From Kribbella jiaozuonensis (GTDB lineage Bacteria > Actinomycetota > Actinomycetes > Propionibacteriales > Kribbellaceae), in NCBI RefSeq assembly GCF_005233875.1, contig NZ_SZPZ01000002.1, positions 1,240,001 through 1,304,000 on the forward strand: a stretch of DNA of 64,000 nt, given 5' to 3'. Numbering within the stretch: position 1 is the stretch's first letter; each line of letters opens with the position of its first letter. Shown here one piece after another: positions 22,620 to 30,133 of the stretch. A model generated the notes under the pieces. The model saw only the letters and a program-made list of their open reading frames with translations. It had not been told where the DNA came from and made no database searches. Both the position numbers and the translations under genes were made by a program.

Positions 22620-24772
22620 GTCTCACCCACGACGTTGCGGCGCATGAGGACCGTCGTACCTTCTGGATCGCTGTCGATGTCGACCGAGTCCGACAGCCCG
22701 TGGATCAGCGTGAGGCCCAAGCCGCCGCCACGGTCGGCCGGACGCCGCCACCGGCCGTGGTCGCGCACTGTCAGCTCGACAGAGCCGTCCACAAGTCGCG
22801 CCTCGATGTGCATGTCGCCCGGCGAGGCGCCGTACGCGTGGCGTACGACGTTGCTGCACGCCTCTCCGCAGGCGATCGCGATCTCGCCGGCGTCCCGCGC
22901 AGTGACACCTGACTCGCGGAGCCAGCGCCGTAACGCGTGCCGGACCTGGTAGAGCATGCGCGCGTCGGCAGGGACGTCGAGCGAGAGCGGCATACCGGCC
23001 AGCGCCAACGGCCGGAGCGCCACCAGGGCGATGTCGTCGGCAACCTTGCCAGGCTCCGGCAGGCTCGAGAGGAGATGGTCGCAGAGCGCATCGAGATCGG
23101 GCCATTCGGCGTCACCCGCTTCGGTGAGCAACCGATCGAGGCCGTCCTGGATCGACAGCGTGCGCTTCTCGACCAGCCCGTCGGTGTACAGCAGCAGGGT
23201 CGCCCCGGGCCGCAGTCGACGCGTCGCTTCGGCATAGTCCCAGTGCGCGAGTACGCCGAGTGGTGGGGCCAGCCCGCCGTCGAGGTACTGCGTGCTCTCG
23301 TCGTCGATCAAGAGGGCCGGCGGATGTCCGGCGTTCGCGAACCGCACGGTGCCGGTGTCCGGGTCGTACAGGACGTAGAGCAGGGTCACCATCTCGGCCA
23401 TCGGCAGCTCGCGCGCCAATCCGTGCAATCTGGTCATCACCGCTACCGGTGACGGATCGTGGATGGCGTAGGCCCGCACCGCCATCCTCAGCTGCGTCAT
23501 GGCTGCCGCGGCCTGGAGACCGTGGCCGGCAACATCACCGATGACGAGACCGATCAGGCCGTCGCGCAGCTCGATCACGTCGTACCAGTCACCGCCGACA
23601 TGCAGGTCCGCGGTCGCAGGGACGTATCGGGCGGCCACGACGAGGCCGGGGATGTCGGGCATCTGGTCCGGAAGCAGGCTGCGTTGGAGCGTTTCCGCGA
23701 TCTGGTGCTCGCGCCGGGTCCTGGCCTCTTCCCGGGTCAGCTGCTGCTGGGTCTCCTGCCGCTGGTCGATCTCGCGACGCAGACGGTCGTTGGCTGCCTT
23801 CAGCTCCGCGGTACGGTCCCTGACGCGTACTTCGAGGTCGGCAGCCGCGGCCATCAGCGCGCGCGTGAACCCGATCCGCTCGGTCACGAGCGCGGCGAGG
23901 AAGAACGAGGTCAGCGCGACGGTGGCGTTGAAGGCCTGAAGGGTCAGCATCTGCGCAAGCAGCGACTTGCCCGCGAACGGGCCGAGTCCGCGGGTCGCCG
24001 ACCAGGTGGCGATCAGGGACGCGATCAGCGCGGCGGGCGCGGCGCCGCGCAACTGCAGACGCCACGAGGCCCAGCCCAGCAACGGCAGCACCAGGAACAA
24101 CAAGCCGACATCGGTGTGAGTCGTCCAGAACACGAGGACGATGGTCAGCGCGAGGATGACCCCGGCTTCGACCCATCGCGCGGCCGTCCACGGCTCGAGC
24201 TCGCGGAACAGCGGGATACACAGGAGGAACGGTGCGACGGCGAGAACGCCCATCGCGTCACCGGTCCACCACACCGCCCACGCGCCGGCCAGTCCACCGG
24301 TGCCCTTCGAGGTCGTGAGCGTGACGGCGCCGATGGTCGCGCTGATCGTCATGCTCGCCAGTGCACCCAAGAAGACGATTGCCAGCGCATCACGCAAGCG
24401 GTCCAGTTGGCGGTGGAACCCTACGCGCTCGAGCACGATCGCCGCGACCAGTGGTGCAAGCGTGTTGCCCATCGCGGTCAGCAGCGCGGGCACCGGACCG
24501 GTGCTGATCGGCAGATTCACGGCCAGAGCCGCAAGTGCGACGCCCGGCCAGATCCTCCTCCCCAGAATCAGGAAGGCTGCCAGTGCGATGCCGCTGGGCG
24601 GCCAGAGCGGCGTCACGTTCCGCTCGACCAGCGACAGGCTCAGGCCCAGACGCGCGCCGAGGTAGTAGGCCGCGCCGACCAGCACAGCCGCTGCGGCGGT
24701 GCGGCCGAGGTCCGCCGGTACGCGCAGCCTGATCGCCCTCGAGGCCCAAGAAGCTCCCGTGCGCCCGCCCAT
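22616..24772 (-). CDS. MASE1-SpoIIE phosphatase-HATPase fusion (partner-switching sensor)
   Basis: 718-residue membrane regulator. An N-terminal MASE1 sensor domain with about eight to ten membrane segments covers residues 20-320 (LVERNVTPLWPPSGIALAAF is its hallmark). A coiled linker (about 325-375) follows, then a PP2C-type SpoIIE phosphatase (about 380-590) with GGDWYDV near 392 and IGDVAGHG supplying Mn-binding acids. A C-terminal RsbW-like HATPase (about 590-715) has the N-box IACGEACSNVVRHAYG and the G-box GGGLGLTLIHGL. It could dephosphorylate the STAS protein and also phosphorylate it or bind a sigma factor, combining both arms of a partner switch. It is coupled by a 4-bp overlap to the STAS gene. 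Confidence 0.88.
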   Translation of the reverse strand: MGGRTGASWASRAIRLRVPADLGRTAAAAVLVGAAYYLGARLGLSLSLVERNVTPLWPPSGIALAAFLILGRRIWPGVALAALAVNLPISTGPVPALLTAMGNTLAPLVAAIVLERVGFHRQLDRLRDALAIVFLGALASMTISATIGAVTLTTSKGTGGLAGAWAVWWTGDAMGVLAVAPFLLCIPLFRELEPWTAARWVEAGVILALTIVLVFWTTHTDVGLLFLVLPLLGWASWRLQLRGAAPAALIASLIATWSATRGLGPFAGKSLLAQMLTLQAFNATVALTSFFLAALVTERIGFTRALMAAAADLEVRVRDRTAELKAANDRLRREIDQRQETQQQLTREEARTRREHQIAETLQRSLLPDQMPDIPGLVVAARYVPATADLHVGGDWYDVIELRDGLIGLVIGDVAGHGLQAAAAMTQLRMAVRAYAIHDPSPVAVMTRLHGLARELPMAEMVTLLYVLYDPDTGTVRFANAGHPPALLIDDESTQYLDGGLAPPLGVLAHWDYAEATRRLRPGATLLLYTDGLVEKRTLSIQDGLDRLLTEAGDAEWPDLDALCDHLLSSLPEPGKVADDIALVALRPLALAGMPLSLDVPADARMLYQVRHALRRWLRESGVTARDAGEIAIACGEACSNVVRHAYGASPGDMHIEARLVDGSVELTVRDHGRWRRPADRGGGLGLTLIHGLSDSVDIDSDPEGTTVLMRRNVVGET

Positions 24773-24803
24773 GGCTCATGGGACGCTGCAGAACCGGAGT
24801 ACG

Positions 24804-25226
24804 TCAAGCACGGTGCGGGTTCAGATGGCGGGTCCGGAGGTCGTCCATCAGGGCCTCGATGTAAGCCGGCCCCTCGTCGCGCAGGAGTTGCTGGCGGGCG
24901 TGGAGGTCGTTGGTGGCGGGGCGCCAGGTGAGGGACCAGTTCCCCAGGGCGGCGAGGATGGGAAGGGTCTGGATGCCTGCCTCGGTGAGGCTGTACTGGG
25001 CGCGTTGGCCGCGGGCGGCGGTGCCTCGGGTGAGGAGGCCGGCTTCGACCAGGCGGACGAGGCGGTCGGCGAGGATGTTCGAGGCGATGCCTTCAGGGGA
25101 GGCGGTGAGCAGGCCGCGGAAGTAGCGGCGGTCGCTGAAGATGACGTCGCGCAGTACGAGCAGCGACCAGCGATCTCCCAGCACCTCGACCGCGGCGTTG
25201 ATCGGACAGTCCGACCGTGGTTCCAC
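24804..25226 (-). CDS. HxlR-family transcriptional regulator
   Basis: 140-residue winged-helix regulator of the HxlR/DUF24 family. The opening CPINAAVEVLGDRWSLLVLR is diagnostic, followed by SPEGIASNILADRLVRLVEA and the wing QRAQYSLTEAG. The single Cys near the N-terminus (residue 7, in SDCPI) is the position used for redox or electrophile sensing in several HxlR members. The start is the GTG at 25226, with AAGGAGGA upstream. It is divergent from the reductase at 25303; a 25-bp palindrome between them is the probable operator. Confidence 0.87.
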   Translation of the reverse strand: MEPRSDCPINAAVEVLGDRWSLLVLRDVIFSDRRYFRGLLTASPEGIASNILADRLVRLVEAGLLTRGTAARGQRAQYSLTEAGIQTLPILAALGNWSLTWRPATNDLHARQQLLRDEGPAYIEALMDDLRTRHLNPHRA

Positions 25227-25260
25227 GACTCCTCCTTGACAGCTATCGGTGTCGCCATAA

Positions 25261-25285
25261 TAGTGATTGCAGATTGCAAGCACTA
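25261..25285. promoter_or_regulatory. HxlR-type operator palindrome
   Basis: A 25-bp palindrome with outer arms TAGTG / CACTA and inner arms TTGCA / TGCAA around AGAT-type centre bases. It is in the 76-bp divergent gap between the HxlR gene and the reductase gene, and is locally AT-rich, as expected for a promoter-operator overlap. Confidence 0.65.
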
Positions 25286-25302
25286 GTCGGAAGAGGGGGA
25301 AG

Positions 25303-25887
25303 ATGGGTCAGTTCGTGTACGCGATGAACGTGTCCCTCGACCTGCGGATCGAGCAGGTCCCGGGCGACAACGGCGCGGGCGAGTGGCTGCGCATCGACGA
25401 GGAGCTGCACCGCGACGCCAACGCGCGGACGCGGGACCTCGCGATGATCGTCCACGGCCGCGTCATGTACGAGGTGATGGAGGAGTACTGGCCGCGGGCG
25501 CCCGGCGACGCGTCCCTACCCGGCTTCATGCGTGAGTACGGCGAGATCTGGCTCGCGAAGCCCAAGGTGCTCGTCTCGCGGACCCGCCAGAGCGCCGACT
25601 ACAACACTCGCATCATCGGCGGAGACGATGCGATCGAGCAGCTCGCCGTACTCCGTGCCGAGACCGAAGGCACGATCGCGGTCGGCGGCGCCGCGCTCGC
25701 CACCCAACTGCTCCGCGCGGGCCTGCTGGACGAGCTGCAGCTGACCACCCATCCCTCGATCCTCGGCTTCGGCCGGCCGTTGTTCGACGACTACGACCTG
25801 CCGATCGACCTCGAACTGCTCGACCAGCAAACGTTCAAGTCGGGCGTGACGCTGCACCGCTATGAGATCCGGAAGGAGGCCGACTGA
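25303..25887 (+). CDS. dihydrofolate reductase-like (RibD C-terminal) family protein
   Basis: 194-residue RibD-C/DHFR-fold reductase. Visible are MNVSLDLRIEQ at the start, MIVHGRVMYEVMEEYWP (about 48-64), and the NADPH-binding segment GTIAVGGAALATQLLRAGLL (about 125-144). These stand-alone proteins are NADPH-dependent reductases of unknown substrate, often under HxlR or similar control. GAGGGGGAAG precedes the ATG. The stop overlaps the start of the metallo-hydrolase gene by one base (TGATG), giving coupled expression. Confidence 0.82.
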   Translation: MGQFVYAMNVSLDLRIEQVPGDNGAGEWLRIDEELHRDANARTRDLAMIVHGRVMYEVMEEYWPRAPGDASLPGFMREYGEIWLAKPKVLVSRTRQSADYNTRIIGGDDAIEQLAVLRAETEGTIAVGGAALATQLLRAGLLDELQLTTHPSILGFGRPLFDDYDLPIDLELLDQQTFKSGVTLHRYEIRKEAD

Positions 25888-26693
25888 TGTTGAGGCAGGT
25901 TGCGGACGGCGTGCTGGTCCATCAGAGCGAGTTGCTGCAGAACAACACGGTCGTGGTGCAGGGCGATTCCGGCGTACTGCTCATCGATCCCGGGTTGACC
26001 CGTGCCGAGATGGCCTGTCTCGCGAAGGATCTCGACGGGGAGCCTGTCGTGGCAGGCTTCGCGACGCACCCTGACTGGGATCATGCGCTCTGGTACGCCG
26101 ACCTCGGATCGGCGCCGCGTTATGGAACGGAGCGGTGCGCGGCTGAGCTTCGAGAGCTGCGGTCGACTCCCGGCTGGGAGACGAGCATTGTCGAGTGGAT
26201 GCCGCCCGAGATCGTCGACGACGTACCGCTGGACCTGCTCGGCCTCATCACTGCTCTGCCCGCGGGAGCCACTCGTCTGGATTGGGACGGTCCGCAGGTC
26301 CGCGTCATCGAGCACCGGGCACATGCTGCGGGTCATGCGGCGCTGCTGATCGAGGAGCGCGGCGTTCTCGTCGCGGGCGACATGCTGTCGGACCTGTTCA
26401 TTCCGATGCTCGACATCGGCGGCGAGGCAGATCCGATCGAGGAGTACTTCACAGCGCTGCAGCTGTTCGACGACGTGGCGGACGGTGTCGAGGTCGTCGT
26501 ACCGGGCCATGGTTCTGCCGGTGGAGCGGACGAGCTGCGCACACGGATCGACCAGGATCGGGCTTATGTGGAGGCCTTGCGGGACGGCCGTGAGGTCGTC
26601 GACCCGCGGATCGGCCCGTCGGCCAAGACCGGCTGGGAATGGGTGAGCGACCTACACGCAGGCCAACTCCTACGCCTCGCCCAAAGAAGCTAG
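25887..26693 (+). CDS. MBL-fold metallo-hydrolase
   Basis: 268 residues with the metallo-beta-lactamase fold. The metal motif reads THPDWDHALW (about 62-71); the first position pair is His-x-Asp rather than the usual His-x-His, and the rest (Asp-His) is intact. Further ligands are RAHAAGHAALLI (His), VAGDMLSD (Asp) and VVPGHGS (His). The Asp substitution could alter metal preference. The substrate is unknown; glyoxalase II-like or quorum-quenching roles cannot be separated. It is coupled to the RibD-C reductase gene, so the two probably act on one compound under HxlR control. Confidence 0.82.
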   Translation: MLRQVADGVLVHQSELLQNNTVVVQGDSGVLLIDPGLTRAEMACLAKDLDGEPVVAGFATHPDWDHALWYADLGSAPRYGTERCAAELRELRSTPGWETSIVEWMPPEIVDDVPLDLLGLITALPAGATRLDWDGPQVRVIEHRAHAAGHAALLIEERGVLVAGDMLSDLFIPMLDIGGEADPIEEYFTALQLFDDVADGVEVVVPGHGSAGGADELRTRIDQDRAYVEALRDGREVVDPRIGPSAKTGWEWVSDLHAGQLLRLAQRS

Positions 26694-26739
26694 CTGGACG
26701 TACTGTCGGGAGAAGCGCGTCTCGGGGAGGGGATGAGCG

Positions 26740-28662
26740 ATGGCCGAATCGGTTCCGGGGCGAAGCGCACACCCGCCGATCGCGGACTACGCCTTCCTGT
26801 CGGACTGTGAGTCGAACTGCCTGATCGCGCCGAGCGGTGCGGTCGAGTGGATGTGCCTGCCGCGACATGACTCGCCGAGTGTGTTCGGGGCGATTCTCGA
26901 TCGCGCCGCGGGGAGCTTCCGGCTCGGTCCGTACGGCGTCCAGGTGCCGGCCGCCCGTCGGTACCTGCCGGGCAGCCTGATGCTCGAGACGACGTGGAAG
27001 ACACCGACCGGCTGGCTGCTCGTCCGTGATTCGCTGGTCATGGGCCCGTGGCACAACATCTCCGAGCGCTCGTCGACGCACCGCCGTACTCCGACCGACT
27101 ACGACGCCGAGCACTGTTTGCTGCGGACCGTGAAATGCGTGAGCGGCACGGTGGACGTCTCGATGGTCTGCGAGCCGATGTTCGAGTACGGCCGCTGGGC
27201 AGCGAGCTGGCAGTACGAGGGGCCTGCCTACGGCGAGGCGGTCGCGACCCGCGCGGACCTGGACGGCGACGTCACCCTGAAGCTCACCACCGATCTTCGC
27301 CTCGGTCTGGAAGGTCCGACGGCCCAGGCCCGGACGCGCATGTCGCACGGCGATACGGCGTTCGTGGCGCTCTCGTGGTCGCGCCTACCGGCGCCACGGA
27401 GTTGGGCGGAAGCGCTCGAAGCGACGGGCCGTACGGCGGAGTACTGGCGGCAATGGATCAACGTCGGCGTGTTCCCGGATCACCGGTGGAGTCACCACCT
27501 GGCGCGCAGCGCTCTGACCTTGAAAGGACTCACCTACGCTCCCACCGGAGCATTGCTCGCCGCGGCGACGACGTCCCTTCCGGAGACGCCGAGGGGTGAG
27601 CGGAACTGGGACTACCGCTATTCGTGGATCCGCGACTCCACGTTCGCGCTCTGGGGTCTCTACACGATCGGGCTCGATCGCGAGGCGAACGACTTCTTCT
27701 CGTTCCTGACCGAGCTGTGCGGCGGCGATCAGGACATCCAGATCATGTACGGCATCGGCGGCGAACGTGAACTGCCTGAGCGGACATTGGACCACCTGAG
27801 CGGATACGAAGGGGCGAGACCGATCCGCGTCGGCAACGCGGCGTACCTTCAAGGTCAGCACGACGTGTGGGGAGCGATCCTCGACTCGCTGTACCTGCAC
27901 GCCACCTCGCGTGACCAGGTGACCGAAAGCCTCTGGCCGTTCCTCAAGCGGCAGGTCGAGGCGGCGGCGAAGCATTGGCGCGAGCCCGACCAGGGGATGT
28001 GGGAATCGCGCGGTGAACCGCAGCACTTCACCTCGTCCAAGCTGATGTGCTGGGTGGCGATGAGTCGCGGCGCGAGGCTGGCCCGGCTCCACGACGAGCC
28101 CGGATTCGCCGAGGACTGGGAGGCGGTCGCCGACGAGATCCGCAACGACATCTGTGCCAACGGCGTCGACGACCGGGGAGTGTTCGTCCAGCGGTACGGC
28201 GCGACCACGCTCGACGCCTCGCTGTTGCTCCTGCCGCTGCTCCGGTTCCTGCCCGCTGACGATCCGCGGGTTCGCGCCACCGTGCGAGCGATCGCCGACG
28301 AGCTGACAGAGGACGGCCTGGTACTCCGCTATCGCGTCTCGGAGACCGATGACGGTATGCACGGCCGTGAGGGGACATTCGCGATCTGCTCGTTCTGGCT
28401 GGTGTCCGCGCTCGTCGAGATCGGGGAACTGGCCGAGGCCACCGCTCTGTGCGAGAAGCTCCTGTCCTACGCGAGCCCACTCGGTCTGTACGCCGAGGAG
28501 ATTGACCCGGTGAGCGGACGCCATCTCGGCAACTTCCCGCAAGCGTTCACCCACCTCGCGCTGATCAACGCGATCACGCACATCATTCGCGCGGAGGAAG
28601 CAGACGGCAGCAAAGCCTTCGGCGCAATGAGCGACCCGGGGTTCGGCTCGGTGAATCACTGA
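26740..28662 (+). CDS. glycoside hydrolase family 15 protein (trehalase/glucoamylase-like)
   Basis: 640-residue cytoplasmic GH15 protein. An N-terminal beta-sandwich (about 1-260) precedes an (alpha/alpha)6 barrel with GERNWDYRYSWIRDSTFAL (about 286-304). The general acid glutamate is in MWESRGEPQHF (about 424) and the second catalytic glutamate in YAEEIDP (about 585). Actinobacterial GH15 members of this length act on alpha-glucans or trehalose; mycobacterial homologues are trehalases. No signal peptide is present. It is one of two GH15 paralogues in the window (the other is at 38132). GGGGAGGGG lies upstream of the ATG. Confidence 0.87.
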   Translation: MAESVPGRSAHPPIADYAFLSDCESNCLIAPSGAVEWMCLPRHDSPSVFGAILDRAAGSFRLGPYGVQVPAARRYLPGSLMLETTWKTPTGWLLVRDSLVMGPWHNISERSSTHRRTPTDYDAEHCLLRTVKCVSGTVDVSMVCEPMFEYGRWAASWQYEGPAYGEAVATRADLDGDVTLKLTTDLRLGLEGPTAQARTRMSHGDTAFVALSWSRLPAPRSWAEALEATGRTAEYWRQWINVGVFPDHRWSHHLARSALTLKGLTYAPTGALLAAATTSLPETPRGERNWDYRYSWIRDSTFALWGLYTIGLDREANDFFSFLTELCGGDQDIQIMYGIGGERELPERTLDHLSGYEGARPIRVGNAAYLQGQHDVWGAILDSLYLHATSRDQVTESLWPFLKRQVEAAAKHWREPDQGMWESRGEPQHFTSSKLMCWVAMSRGARLARLHDEPGFAEDWEAVADEIRNDICANGVDDRGVFVQRYGATTLDASLLLLPLLRFLPADDPRVRATVRAIADELTEDGLVLRYRVSETDDGMHGREGTFAICSFWLVSALVEIGELAEATALCEKLLSYASPLGLYAEEIDPVSGRHLGNFPQAFTHLALINAITHIIRAEEADGSKAFGAMSDPGFGSVNH

Positions 28663-28749
28663 GGCGATCCGTTGGCCCGTGGCATGACGGTTGCCGTGTG
28701 AGCCGAGACGCGGCTCCTGGACCGGACTGCCGGGTGGATGGAGAGTTTG

Positions 28750-29523
28750 ATGAGCGACGCGTTCGACGGGCGGAAGCTGGTCGTTGTCGGGGGAAGCAGT
28801 GGGATGGGGCGGCAGACGGCCGCCGACGTCGTGGCCGGCGGTGGCAGCGCGGTGATCATCGGCCGCGACGAGAGCAAGGTCGACCGGACAGTGATGGAGC
28901 TGGCCGCGAATGGTCGGGCCTGGGGGATCACGGCCGATCTGGCCGACCGTGAACAGGTCGCCGACGTGCAGAAACAACTGGCGGCCGAGCACTCCGACGC
29001 GACGTTGCTGGTCAACGCGGCCGGGATCTTCAGCCCGAACCCGTTCCTCCAGCACGACGGCGCCTTCTACGACTCGTACCAGGAGATCAATCGCGCGATC
29101 TTCTTCCTGACCCAGACTGTCGTACGCGGCATGGTCGACGCCGGCCAGGGCGGCGCGATCGTGAACGTCGGCAGCATGTGGGCGCATCAAGCGCTGGCGG
29201 CCACTCCGGCGAGCGCGTACTCGATGGCCAAGGCTGGTCTGCATGCGTTGACCCACAACCTGGCGATCGAGCTGGCCGAGCACGGGATCCGGGTCAACGC
29301 GGTTGCTCCGGCGGTGGTCGCGACGCCGATCTTCGAAGCCTTCATCCCGCCGGAGAAGGTGGCCGAGACCCTCGAGAGCTTCGCCGGGCTGCACCCGCTC
29401 GGCCGGGTCGGGACGGCCGAGGATCTGGCGTCGGCGATCACGTTCCTGCTGTCCGGTCAGGCGAGCTGGATCACCGGCGCGATCCTGAACGTGGACGGCG
29501 GCGTCATGGCAGGTCGCAACTGA
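28750..29523 (+). CDS. SDR-family oxidoreductase
   Basis: 257-residue short-chain dehydrogenase. The cofactor loop GGSSGMGRQTA (about 14-24), NAAG, the active-site serine in VNVGSMWAH, and YSMAKAGLHALTHN (Tyr-x-x-x-Lys) are all present. A C-terminal LNVDGGVMAG matches 3-oxoacyl-ACP reductase-like SDRs. ARG at the end of strand 2 (GRDESK) suggests NADP. The substrate is unknown. The ATG at 28750 has GGAG upstream; an in-frame ATG at 28738 is possible. It leads a three-gene run with one-base and four-base overlaps. Confidence 0.86.
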   Translation: MSDAFDGRKLVVVGGSSGMGRQTAADVVAGGGSAVIIGRDESKVDRTVMELAANGRAWGITADLADREQVADVQKQLAAEHSDATLLVNAAGIFSPNPFLQHDGAFYDSYQEINRAIFFLTQTVVRGMVDAGQGGAIVNVGSMWAHQALAATPASAYSMAKAGLHALTHNLAIELAEHGIRVNAVAPAVVATPIFEAFIPPEKVAETLESFAGLHPLGRVGTAEDLASAITFLLSGQASWITGAILNVDGGVMAGRN

Positions 29524-29819
29524 TGCCTGCGCCGGCGTGGGACCGGGTGACGGCTGCCGAGGTGGAGCGCGCGCTCGCGGAGTACGACCGGCTCGGGGCC
29601 AAGGCTTTCTTCGCCGAGCACGGCTTCGCGCCGACGACGACGTACGAACTCGTCTGGGAGGAACGCACCTATCCGCCGAAGGCGGTGCTGGGGACGGCCT
29701 ACGAGTTCGCGACCGGGCAGCGACTGGCCTCGGCCGATTTCGAGGGCGGCAGGTCGGGCGCCGTCAAGGTGCTCGGCGCACTGGGATTCACCGTCCGCCC
29801 GATCAGCAAAGGACAATGA
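29523..29819 (+). CDS. Stand-alone ScoMcrA-like N-terminal head domain protein
   Basis: 98 residues. The sequence EYDRLGAKAFFAEHGFAPTT, then WEERTYPPKAVLGTAYEFAT and a GGRSGAVKVLGALGF ending, resembles the small N-terminal head domain that precedes restriction-like HNH endonucleases such as ScoMcrA. Here it stands alone with no nuclease domain attached or nearby. Function is unknown; nucleic-acid or modified-base recognition is a guess from the parent family. The ATG at 29523 overlaps the SDR stop by one base and its own stop overlaps the next ATG, so it is co-translated with metabolic genes, which is unusual for a defence domain. Confidence 0.6.
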   Translation: MPAPAWDRVTAAEVERALAEYDRLGAKAFFAEHGFAPTTTYELVWEERTYPPKAVLGTAYEFATGQRLASADFEGGRSGAVKVLGALGFTVRPISKGQ

Positions 29820-30133
29820 ACATGCCTGGAGCCGGCAACGGTGATTCGGTCGCTCGCGAGGACATCGCGGCGGCCGTCACCGCGGGTCGCCTGGAGTATG
29901 CGGACGGGGCGACCCAGGTCTTCGAACGCAACGGGGCCACCACCTACACCGAGGACGGGCGGGTCACGCGGGGCGAGTGGTACGTCGACGATCGCGGCCG
30001 GTTCTGCTCGTTCTGGCCGCCGTCGTACCGGGCGTGCTACCTCTTGCACTGGCTGGTCGCGGACGACGTGATCGTGGGGCTGACGTTCGTGGACCCGAGC
30101 GGGCGATCACGGTTCGAAGGGCGCTACCGCTAG
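29816..30133 (+). CDS. Hypothetical protein, DUF995-like
   Basis: 105 residues with alternating strands: GRLEYADGATQVFERNGATT, TYTEDGRVTRGEWYVDDRGR, FCSFWPPSYRACYLLHWLVA. The repeating charged/aromatic strand pattern recalls DUF995-type beta-barrel proteins, but I cannot assign it firmly. No signal peptide is seen. The ATG at 29816 overlaps the stop of the preceding gene (ATGA) and AAAGGA precedes it. An ATG at 29822 is also possible. The 3' end overlaps the converging LAL gene by 4 bp. Confidence 0.6.
   Translation: MNMPGAGNGDSVAREDIAAAVTAGRLEYADGATQVFERNGATTYTEDGRVTRGEWYVDDRGRFCSFWPPSYRACYLLHWLVADDVIVGLTFVDPSGRSRFEGRYR

Noticed and set aside
23459..24931. Plus-strand frame of 490 codons
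   Set aside because: It is antisense to the MASE1-SpoIIE gene and consists of Arg/Gln/His-rich sequence typical of a shadow.
27385..29394. Minus-strand frame of 669 codons
   Set aside because: It covers the GH15 and SDR genes in antisense; no domain or ribosome site.
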